Assembly (NCBI GenBank): GCA_001513895.1
Contig: LLKO01000051.1
Span: forward strand, 1 to 64,000
Direction: 5' to 3'
Length of the DNA: 64,000 nucleotides
Source: Graphilbum fragrans
Lineage: Eukaryota; Ascomycota; Sordariomycetes; Ophiostomatales; Ophiostomataceae
Shown here: in pieces, positions 11,501-20,645 of the stretch
Layout of the letters: each line of letters opens with the position of its first letter
Position numbering within the stretch: position 1 is the stretch's first letter
The notes under the pieces: generated by a model
Databases searched by the model: none
Seen by the model: the letters and a program-made list of their open reading frames with translations, nothing else
What the model was told of the DNA's origin: nothing
Position numbers and translations under genes: made by a program

Positions 11501-13221
11501 TCCTGCTGCCCACCCGATGCTGCCGATGCGGAGTCTGTGATGAATGGTGTGTGTTGTGTTGTGTACACTACACTACGGAGTACTCTCTGTCAGTGCTGGA
11601 GTACGTATCGTGAACTGGTCTTTTTCGTACTGTAGCCGCTCGGTTTCGGCGCGGAGAACAAAGAGGGAGGCAGGCACGAGTGCAGATACGGAGGACATAA
11701 ATCCGGCCGACCAGACTTCAGCTGGTGCTCGGCGCGTCTGCAGGCGGCCGCTGGGGAAGCGCTGCAGGCCGGCCGATGGGTCGGCTGTGTAGGCACGAAA
11801 ATAGAGTGTGGAAGACTGGAAGCATAAGATGCATACGAACGTAGATGATCTTACTGTGCAATGCAGCTACAGCGAGTCAGAGGCCTTCTGGAGGGCAAAC
11901 ACAGCCTATTGGCCAGTAGTGGGGTTGGGGCACGGTTGGGCCCCCTGCCAATTTCAAGGAAAAAGAGCATGCGACCCGCTTCAGCGTCGCTTGGCAGGAG
12001 CGACTGGATGGGAGGAGCCCGCAGCGAAAACAGAAATGGGTGGGCGGCCCCTAAAAACAGAACCTGGCGGAAGAGCAGCCACAGCCGCGCGCTCACTAAA
12101 TCGAGTGGGTTTGCATAGAGAGACGACACTCGAGGGCTCCGTACGCCGGCCACTTTTTCAACGATCGGCCTGAACACGTTGTGCTCCGCCAAAGGGATGT
12201 AGTTACCGCGTGCAAGGCGAGACAAGACAAGACACGGTTTAAGGCGTTGCGCTAGAAGTGCGGTGCAGAAGACGGAAGATTTTGCACTGGCGCGAGTGCA
12301 TCAGGAACGCAAAAATCCGCATCAAAGGATGTGCCTGAAGGAAGAGTGGCCAAAAATACGGCGGAATGAAAGGAAACGGCGGCGGCCAACAGCTGGCCGC
12401 ATGTGCTGTTCCTGGCTCCTCTGCAGCGGCTCGGCCCTGTCTTCGTCTGGTGTTCGTGCTGTGCCTCTGTATTGTGCTGTCGTTGGTGTACAAGTCTCTG
12501 CAATTTGTGCCTGTTCACTTGTGTGTAGTGTCCGTCGTATACGACGTACTTCACTTGGCACAAGACAAGCATAAGTGCCGTTGTACACTCCGTACCCATT
12601 TGCGTGGCGAGTACATCCCACTGCAGTCGTCCTCCTGCTCCGTATATCCATACGGAAACAACTGCTGTCCGTCCTCGCATCCCTGCTTCATCCTTGCTCC
12701 AGCATCCGCTCGATCCAAACCCCTGGCCTGTTTGGTGGGCCGCACCCCCTGGTCCTCAACGACATACTACCACGACTAACACGTCCACCGCAGTGGGCCT
12801 CGTTCACTTACACCCATCTGTGTAGTGTACGGAGTACATACGAGTATGTATGCAGTTACGTCCAGAGCAGCTGTGTGCAAGCCATGGCCTCCCCGACAAA
12901 GTCGACTATATAGACGGGCTCGTCTCCCCGGTTCCTGTGTCCTTTTTTCTCTTCAGTCTTCAGTCTTTCATATCGTTTTGTTCCAACTCGTTTCCTATCT
13001 TCTTTCGTTTTATCCAAACAACTACTTTCGTTTCTAGAGGGTCAAAGTCATTCGCTTCTTTGCCTTCACTACCTTTTAACCAACAACTATTATTTGTTTC
13101 CTTGTTTGTCGTGTCTCATACTATCGCTCTTCAAGCAGGATCTACCAAACAGCAACCGCATAACCGCATTTGTTTTAAAAAAATCATTCACTACCTAACC
13201 TACCGCACATCAAACGCAAAC
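5599..13221. other. 7.6-kb gene-poor region rich in CTCCGTA/TACGGAG
   Basis: No convincing gene is seen on either strand. Open frames are short, overlap in all frames and have no family-like motifs. The stretch is not AT-rich, so it does not look like heavily RIP-mutated repeat DNA. Its most striking content is the 7-mer CTCCGTA or its complement, about 20 times by hand count. Examples are at 5710, 5833, 6228, 7228, 7470, 9587, 10261, 10272, 11329, 11574, 12137, 12588 and 12828, often extended to TACTCCGTAC-like palindromes. A short GAGCAT repeat lies near 7819-7840. Part of it is presumably the promoter of the CFEM gene. Confidence 0.6.
12907..12913 (+). promoter_or_regulatory. TATA-like box of the CFEM gene
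   Basis: TATATAG lies 315 bases before the ATG at 13222. It is followed by a long pyrimidine-rich leader (TTTTTTCTCTTC-type runs, 12940-13130), typical of strongly expressed fungal genes. It is assigned by position only. Confidence 0.45.
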
Positions 13222-15439
13222 ATGAAGACTGCTGCATTCGTCTCCCTGATTGCAGGCGCTTCGGCGACCGTATGTCCACCCAGCTTGCCGTGTCTTGTAT
13301 GATTATCGTCTTCGATGCTAACGAACCACGCAGTCCTTCCTCAACGCCGGTTCCTTCACGTGCCCCAAGACGTCCAAGGACAAGTGCACGGACACGCAGG
13401 TGCCCGGCTGGAACTTCTGGGACCTCAACCCCGGCAGCTTCAGCGACTACAATGGCATGTCGTGGTCGGGCTTCACGTGCCACGGCTCGACCAAGCGCTC
13501 GCGGGTCGACCGCCGCACGGGCGGCGGCAGCCGGTTCATTAGCGGCACCTGCGGCTCGGAGGGCAGCAAGTCCAACCCGTCCTTCAACTGCGGCAGCAGC
13601 AAGGAGATCGAGTCTTTCTCTGTGAGCGAGATTCACGTGGGCGTCGAGTTCGACTGCGATCTCGAGTTCCACTACGACATGCCGGGCGGCTCCAAGTGCA
13701 AGCAGCGCTCGTCGTGCTCGTCCAAGGGCTCCAAGGTCTCCAACGACCAGTGCGGCGGTGCCACCGGTGTCACTGTCGTCTACCCGCCCCAGACCAACAA
13801 GCCCAAGCCGAGCTGCAGCATCAGCATCAGCACCATCTCCTTCTCCTGCCACACCACCGGCACGACCACCAACACTGCCTCCACCAGCGCCGCCACCACT
13901 CCTAGCACGGCGCCCAGCTCTGCCCCGGCCAAGTCGACCCCTGGCAGCTCGGCCCCGGCCAGCTCGGCGCCCAGCTCGGCCCCGGCCAAGTCGACCCCTG
14001 GCAGCTCGGCCCCGGCCAGCTCGGCTCCCAGCTCGGCCCCGGCCAAGTCGACTCCGCCTAGCTCGGCTCCCGTCAGCTCGCCCCCCGCCAGCTCGCCCCC
14101 CGCCAGCTCGGCCCCTGCCAGCTCGGCCCCGTCCAGCCCTGTGTCGTCCTGCGAGGAGGAGAGCTCTACCCCGAGCTCGGCCCCCACCACCGCGCCTACC
14201 ACGGCTCCCAGCTCGGCCCCGGCCAAGTCCACTCCCTCTGCGCCTGTCTCTGCTCCCAGCTCCGCTCCGGCCAAGTCCTCCCCCTCGGCCCCAGTCTCTG
14301 CTCCCAGCTCGGCCCCAGTCTCAGCGCCCAGCTCGGCCCCCGCCAAGTCTTCTCCCTCGGCCCCTGTCTCTGCTCCTAGCTCTGCCCCGGCCGGCTCTGC
14401 CCCGCCTAGCTCTGCTCCGGCCAGCTCCCCTGTGACTGCTCCCAGCTCCGCTCCGGCCAGCTCTGCCCCGGCCAAGTCTGTTCCTGCTAGCTCTGCCCCG
14501 GCTTCGATTGTGTCTTCCACCGTGAGCGTTCCTGCCAGCACGGCGGGCGTGTCCAGCACCAGCCCTGTTGTGTCGCTGACCACGTCGACCATCTTCACGA
14601 CGACGACGTCGACGCTGACCAGCTGCGCGCCGACCATCACCAACTGCCCGGCCGAGTCGATCAAGACCACCGTGGTGACGATTGCCGTGTCGACGACTGT
14701 CTGCCCTGTCACTGCGACGGAGACGGGCTCGACCGGCACGACCACGAAGGCCGGCGAGGTCGGCACCTCGACGTCGACCAGCCCGGCCGCCACGGAGACG
14801 CTGCCGTGCCCGTCGGTGGTGCCGTCGTGCCTCAACACGTGGCTGTTCTCGGTGCAGTGCAAGGACAACACGGACTCGAGCTGCTTCTGCCCCGACGAGC
14901 TGTTTGTGGAGAACGTGTTCTCGTGCATCTACGCCTACGGCCAGACGGATGAGATCGTGTCTGAGGCCGTCGTGTTCTTCCAGGGCCTGTGCGCAAACCA
15001 CGTCGGCAGCAACCCGGCCATTGTCACCGGCGCCGAGACCGTCACCACCTACCTGACCGCCACCGGCACCTCCATCTCGGCCATCTACACGACCATCTTT
15101 GTCGAGAAGACCACGGTGGTGCCGTGCACCAACTCCAACGGCGCCACCGTCTCGGGCTCCAGCACCACCATTGTCAGCACGGCCGCTGCGACGGTGCCCC
15201 AGGTGGGCTTCACCACCGGCACGGGCTCCGGCCCGGCCGGCGTGACCTCCGTGGCCGTTGTCGCCGAGACCAGCGTGCCGGCTGTGGTGGCGACCCCGGT
15301 TGGCGTGTCCAAGACGACCGGCACCGGCGCCCTCAAGCCGACCAGCACCACGGGCATCGTGACCGTCAACGCGGGCGGCCGTGTGCAGGCCTACGGCCTG
15401 GCCGGCGCGGCCGTGATGGCCTTGATGGCTGTTCTGTAA
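13222..15439 (+). CDS. Secreted GPI-anchored CFEM-domain protein
   Basis: Two exons: 13222-13269 and 13334-15439, with a 64-nt intron (GTATGT...CGCAG), giving 717 residues. Exon 1 encodes a signal peptide (MKTAAFVSLIAGASA). An N-terminal Cys-containing domain of about 140 residues follows (GWNFWDLNPGSF, GFTCHGSTKR, VGVEFDCDLEFHYD). Next comes a Ser/Ala/Pro stalk with a 57-nt (19-residue) tandem repeat around 13928-14060, and Thr/Ser-rich segments likely to be O-glycosylated. A CFEM-like domain lies near residues 505-575 (CPSVVPSC...CFCPDELF...C). The C-terminus is hydrophobic after a small-residue site, as for GPI anchors. CFEM proteins act at the fungal surface in haem or iron capture, adhesion or host contact; which applies here is unknown. 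Only seven domain cysteines are seen instead of the usual eight. Confidence 0.85.
13915..14060 (+). repeat. 57-nt in-frame tandem repeat
   Basis: The string GCCAAGTCGAC recurs at 13928, 13985 and 14042, exactly 57 bases apart. It encodes a 19-residue Ser/Ala/Pro unit (SAPAKSTPGSSAPASSAPS). The copies are nearly identical at DNA level, so copy number may vary between strains and change stalk length. Confidence 0.8.
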
Positions 15440-16278
15440 GCAGATCGCCTGCTTTGTACCACCAACAACAGTTGACCTGTTCGCCTTTCCTATCTGTTTT
15501 GTGTTTTGGTCTTGCCGCTGTCTTCCCGGGAGAACAGCTTGCGGACACCGTCCTGCGCTCTTGTCTTGCGCGATCTCTCTCATTGTCATTTCCTTGTCCC
15601 CACGCCCCCGGCACCGCGCTCTTCCGTCCCCCGAGGACTGGAAAAGGAAGAGAGCGGGCGCACGCAACGGGGGCGCAAAAGCTGACTGGCTGGACGCTGC
15701 GAACATTGATATGTCCAGGTCCAGCGGCCGCCTCGTTCTGCCAACAACTAACCGCATCCAAAAAATTTCCTTTCTTACGATCCTTCACGAAATAGCATTT
15801 ACACAATCAAGGTGGTCTTGGGTTTTTTATATTACTTAGACATTATTTTTGTCGGTTGCTGCGAGGGAGTCTTATTCTCTCTCTATCAACTATCACTTTC
15901 TGTACATGTAGACTTACTACTCCCAACCTATACCCCTGGCGGACTCTGCTTCCGATGTTAATAGTAATATGGCAAGACCACTTTTTATCAATACTTATGA
16001 TGCAAAACGAGTACCGTGACAGCTAGTAGCAAGATGCAAGAGATCCACGCGTATTCCGAATTGGCGCATGCACTCCATAATAGTAGTTTGTATCTAGTCG
16101 TATGGTACCAACTGAGCAGTACACATGGTCCGTGCGTAGCCCATTTTGACTAAGACTGCCATCCCCAAACTTCGCATCCGACATCCAGCCCAGCCACAAC
16201 ACAAGCTTTTTTGCACGATGTCAAGCATGGCCCGATGATAGATTGTATCTTGCCTTGGATTTGGGCATTGGATATATA
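15440..16278. other. Intergenic
   Basis: No gene is seen. The first part is the probable 3' UTR of the CFEM gene. The part from about 15780 to 16100 is AT-richer. The stretch before 16279 is the presumed mtg1 promoter. Confidence 0.5.
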
Positions 16279-17778
16279 ATGGCCACCAAAACAGGAGCCA
16301 CGGCCCTGGCCCGTTGGGCCCGGCCAACAAAAACAGGCATTTCTGCCCTTTTGACACCCTCGCCATTATGGCTTTGTCACCAAAGGCGATCCGTGGCCTC
16401 TGCGGCTGCTGATGCCTCGCCAGCCTCTGGCACCGCTGGCCTGGCCGAGGCGGTCCCCCCATTCACTCCACGGGCCGTCTACGAGCCGCCGACGGGTATG
16501 CCGCGCTCCTACTTCCTCGGCCACCACCGCGCGGCTCTTGACCGCATGCGCGGTGTTTTGTCCATGGTCGGCCTCGTCATCGAGTGCCGCGATATGCGCG
16601 TGCCGCTGACCGCCTGGAACCCGCTGCTGGAGACGTCGCTCGGCACCGCCAACGCCGTCGGCCAGAACGGCGGCAGTGCGGCCGTGGACACCGTCCAGGG
16701 CGGCGGGCTGTCTCGGGGGGCGACGCGATCGGGGCCGGGCAGCCGGGATGCTGCTCTGGGGTCGTCTGGAGCGCCGGACCGCACCCGGATTATTGTCTAC
16801 ACGAAACGGGATCTGGTAGTGGATGGCGCGGGGGGGTCGCCGGGGCCGACGCCGGGGTCCCCGAGCCCGGCGGATCTCCGGCGTCTGGCCGCCTTTCACA
16901 GGCATGAAGCCGATGCGGTCCTCTTCCTCGGAGCGGACACCAAGTCTGGGTCTGGGTCTGGCTCTGACCGTCGCGAAACAGCCCGCCTTGTCGCCGCCGT
17001 CAAGGCCGCCGCCCGCCGCCACGGCCAGCAGTCGCTCACCGGCCTGCGCGCGCTCATCGTCGGCATGCCCAACGCCGGCAAATCGACGCTGCTCAACCGG
17101 CTGCGGGCGCGCGGCATGGCCGACGCCTCTAGACGGTCCAAGGCGGCCGCCACGGGCGCCCAGCCCGGCGTCACCCGCAAACTCGGCACGCCGGTGCGCG
17201 TGCTGGACGCGGACGACGGCGACAACAGCGAAGACGGCGACCACGCGGGCACCCACGGCGACAGCGGCGTGCTCGTCATGGACACCCCCGGCGTGTTTGT
17301 GCCCTACGTCTCCGACCCCGAGGCCATGCTGAAACTGGCCCTGGTCGGCTGTGTGCGCGAGGGCCTGGTGCCGCCCGTCGCCCTCGCCGACTATCTGCTG
17401 TTCCAGCTCAACCGCCACGGCTGCCACCCGCTCTACATGGCCGCCTACCACCTGGCCGCCCCCACCGAAGACGTCGGCCTGCTGCTGGACGCCGTGGCGC
17501 TGCGCACAGGGCGGCTGGCGCGTGGCGGCGCCCCGGAGCACGAAGCCGCGGCGCTGCATCTGGTGCACGCGTGGCGCCGGGGCCGCCTCGGCCGCTTTTG
17601 TCTGGACGGCCTCGATGCAGAGTCGCTGGCTGCCGCCCGAGAAGCCGCTTCGCAGGAGCCGCCGCTGTCGATGAACCGCGCTCGCAAGATTGAGAAGGAG
17701 CGGCGCAAGGCACGCTCGGCAGCCAAGCACAGTGGCGTTGCTGTCGACGAGGCCGGAGCATCTGGAGCGGCGGCGTAG
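16279..17778 (+). CDS. MTG1: Mitochondrial ribosome-assembly GTPase Mtg1 (RbgA/YlqF family)
   Basis: Mtg1 is a circularly permuted GTPase needed for assembly of the mitochondrial large ribosomal subunit at the inner membrane. From ATG 16279 the protein has 499 residues and begins with a basic, Ser/Ala-rich presequence (MATKTGATALARWARPTKTG). An ATG at 16243 would add 12 hydrophobic residues before it. Motif order is the permuted one: G4 (YTKRD) near residue 174, then G1/P-loop (GMPNAGKST) near 262, a G2-like Thr in QPGVTRK, and G3 (DTPG) near 335. The family's helical C-terminal region follows. A Gly/Ser/Pro-rich insert separates G4 from G1 and makes the protein longer than the yeast form. 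No intron is seen. Confidence 0.9.
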   Translation: MATKTGATALARWARPTKTGISALLTPSPLWLCHQRRSVASAAADASPASGTAGLAEAVPPFTPRAVYEPPTGMPRSYFLGHHRAALDRMRGVLSMVGLVIECRDMRVPLTAWNPLLETSLGTANAVGQNGGSAAVDTVQGGGLSRGATRSGPGSRDAALGSSGAPDRTRIIVYTKRDLVVDGAGGSPGPTPGSPSPADLRRLAAFHRHEADAVLFLGADTKSGSGSGSDRRETARLVAAVKAAARRHGQQSLTGLRALIVGMPNAGKSTLLNRLRARGMADASRRSKAAATGAQPGVTRKLGTPVRVLDADDGDNSEDGDHAGTHGDSGVLVMDTPGVFVPYVSDPEAMLKLALVGCVREGLVPPVALADYLLFQLNRHGCHPLYMAAYHLAAPTEDVGLLLDAVALRTGRLARGGAPEHEAAALHLVHAWRRGRLGRFCLDGLDAESLAAAREAASQEPPLSMNRARKIEKERRKARSAAKHSGVAVDEAGASGAAA

Positions 17779-18263
17779 TCCGGTCTGACACGACGACATC
17801 ATCACGACATCACGACGACATTACGACATCACCGCGACATCACCACGGCACTAATCGCGCCGAGATGCGGACCTTGACGACAATGTGCTGTATTCATTCC
17901 TATATGCCACCAAGAGACAGCCGGGACGCTGTATGTCTGTCCCGCCACCGAGAACACCGGAAAAGGGGGGGTATTTAGGGCGCCCCTTTGTACTATACAA
18001 TATAACGATGCTATGCCCAAGCTGTAAACTACCATTCCCAACCAAATAGCCCAAACACCGGTCCGAAACATGGAGAAAGTGACAAGATGTGAAGAAAAGT
18101 GAGAAGGATGAAGAAGGATGAAAAAGAAAAGAAGAAAAGTAGAGATGAAGAAAGAAAGAAGAAGAGAGACAAGAAGAAGAGAAACAAGAAGAAAAGAGAA
18201 GAATAAAAGAAAGGAGAACAACAAGAGAGGAAAAAAGAAAAAAAAAAGGAAGAAAGAGCTGCA
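17779..18263. other. Intergenic between convergent mtg1 and cti6, with purine-rich tract
   Basis: No gene is seen. From about 18080 to 18255 the plus strand is almost pure A/G (GAAGAA/GAGAAG runs). Read as cti6 RNA this is a polypyrimidine stretch directly after the stop codon, that is, in the presumed 3' UTR. A GACATCAC-type short repeat lies at about 17790-17850. Confidence 0.6.
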
Positions 18264-20645
18264 CTAGCTGGCAAACTGCCCCTGCCAATGTACAATATCT
18301 CTCGTGAGAGAGTCCATCATCTCTAAGCACGTAAGACCCCGGAAGTCCTTTTGTGACGCGCCACCTGCCTCGTCGCCCCCGGTGCCATTCGGCGTCGCCC
18401 GCCCTGATGCTGGCCTGCCGTTCTTGTCGCCGTTCACTGTGATCGCCGGCACGTTGGCCGACGTCACTGCTGCCGCTTCCGCATTCGCTGTCCTTGTGCT
18501 CGTCCGCGTTTCGGTCGTCGGCAGCACAGCGTCTGGCTCTTCTTCGCCTGCCAGCTCTACCTGCGTCTTGGAGATAAAGTCGAACATGGCCGCCACCCGC
18601 CGCTTCATCTCGCTCATGGTAATGCGGCTGCTCATCCCACCCTTGGCCCGCGATCCCGATTTGCTGCTCTGGCCGCCGGAGCCGCCGCCTCCGGATTTGC
18701 CGTGCCGACTGTCTTGCACATCTCGCGACTGCGACCGGTTCGACAGCTGATCCTCGCGCATATCCCGGTCCTTTGTGTATTGGTTCCGCCCCTTCTTCTT
18801 ATGCGTTGGCCGGCCGCCCTTCGACTTGGACGCGCTCATCGGCGGCGCCGACGTCGGCGGCGGCGTCTCTGGTGACGGCTGTGATGGCCGAGCAGGCCCT
18901 GTCCGCTGCGATCCCGGTGCCGGAGTGGCCATAGACGAAGCACTCGACGCACCATTGGCACCTGAACCTCCTCCTCCAGGCGCAGATGTGGCCACTGCAG
19001 AGCTGGATGTCCCTACTACTGAAGGAGCTGTCGCCCCCGTCGGTGCCCCTGTTGTTGTCGTCGCCGTTGCTCCCGTTGTCCCTGCCGCCGTCGAACTTGC
19101 TGCCGCTGCATTCGAATTCGCTGTCACCGTCGTCGGCAGCGCTGCTCCTCCTGCCCGGCTGACGGCCAACGGCACCTCGTCCGACGGATCTGAATCTATG
19201 TCCGAGTGAGCTTCAGATGTCTTCATGGGAGTGTCGTCTTGCGCTGCGTCAATACCATCGGTTCGCCGCCGTTCTGCGCGGCCGCTGCGCTTGTTGGCTG
19301 CCTCGGCCCGCTGCCGCTCCCTTTCTTCCTTCTCCGCCTTTTCACGCTGCTGCTGGCTGCGCGTCGCCGTTACACTCCGCGATGACTTCTTCGGCGCCCC
19401 GTTCCGCGTCGCCATTGCATCGTCCGAATCGTCTGCTAGTGTCAGCTTATCGGGTGATGGCGACGGGGACTGCGACGCTGTTCGTTGCCGCTTGATGCTG
19501 TCCGGCTTCCTATAGCACCCATTAGTATGCAATTGATGGGTGGTGACTTCCTCCCTTCGCGACTAGATCCACTCACTCTTCGCTATCGCTGCGGCCGCGC
19601 TTTGTCCGCCGAACACTGCCGTCCACAGACTCTGGCGGTGCGTCTCCTTTGCTGGCTTCGATGGCAATCCGTAGCTGCTCTTCGTCGTATGCTGCATCTC
19701 GGCTGTTCATCGTCGACCGCCGCTTTGATGCCTGGCTCACACTGGCCGGCCGCGAACTTCGGTCCCTGCCTTCTTTCCCATCTCGAGTGCCGTCCCTGTG
19801 GCTCTCCTTGCTGCTATCGCGGAGGCGCGGCGACTGGTCGTGGTCCTTGATGGACGAGTCTCGCCGCGATCGCCGCCGGTTGGTAACATAGATCGAGAAT
19901 CGTGGCCTGTCATACAGATACTGTTAGCTCTGGGCTCAAGCGAGGCGCGTTTGGAGCGAAACGCGCCTAGGTAAAAGGGAGAGAGGAGAAAAGAGGGGAG
20001 CAAAAAGAAGAAAAAAAGCATAAGATCTTACCCATTCGTCCCTGGAAAGATCTTGTGAAATTCCTTCCTGCACTCTTCGCAATAGTATTCTTCGGGCAGG
20101 GTGCTGTCATTAACAAGCCCGACGCACGCGCCATGCTGCCAGACTTTGCAGATATCGCACTGCACGAAGAACCCAGCTAGATCGTCCGTCACTTCGGACG
20201 GAAACATCGAGTCGACATCGATACCCTCCTTCGCTGCCTGCTTCAGGTCGTCCAGAGACGGAGGGCCCGGGTAGTCATCGAAGCCACAGATGCACCGGAC
20301 GGCCTCGTCGTCCTCCTGTATCTCGTCGCCGTCGTGCAGCATCTCGATCTCGCTGACTACCACGGAAGAAAGATCTTGGTCGTCGTCCTTCACTGTATTG
20401 TTGTGGTGCTGCGTCGCGCGTCGGCTGCGCGGCTGTGGCGGAGGGGTGTCGTCTGTGTTGGCGCCGTCGTCTGGCGGTTCGGAGGAGAGCGACGCTGGGG
20501 CCGATTTCTGCGGCGAGTTGATCTTCTCAAAGGGCTTGACGCCGCGCGTGTCGCGGCCAGACACACTGGATGTTGTCGACGAAGGTCGTGATTGCGGTTG
20601 CGTAGTTCGAGCGCGGGAAGAACGTCGGGGGTCGGATGCTGCCAT
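18264..20645 (-). CDS. CTI6: Cti6-like PHD-finger subunit of the Rpd3L histone deacetylase complex
   Basis: Three exons on the minus strand: 20645-20032, 19906-19577 and 19509-18264. They total 2190 nt (729 residues) and join in frame across introns of 125 and 67 nt; the second intron has a clear CTAAT branch site. The PHD finger is near residues 117-196: CxC (RCICGF), then QCDIC, WQHGAC and YYCEEC, giving C4HC3. A long acidic loop sits between the first two metal pairs, which I believe is normal in ascomycete Cti6. A basic Ser/Arg-rich linker follows, then a Thr/Ala low-complexity part. The conserved C-terminus (SRITMSEMKRRVAAMFDFIS...TCLEMMDSLTRDIVHWQ) probably docks to the complex. Cti6 binds histone H3 tails and links Rpd3L to repression and de-repression. 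Start ATG 20645 has no in-frame competitor with conserved sequence. Confidence 0.85.
19943..19968. repeat. Perfect 10-bp hairpin inside cti6 intron 1
   Basis: AGGCGCGTTT (19943-19952) and AAACGCGCCT (19959-19968) are exact inverted repeats around a 6-base loop. The hairpin lies within the 125-nt first intron of cti6, between donor and acceptor. Confidence 0.75.

Noticed and set aside
14321..15757. 478-codon minus-strand frame across the CFEM gene
   Set aside because: Arg/Gly-rich shadow; the plus strand has signal peptide, CFEM and GPI signals.
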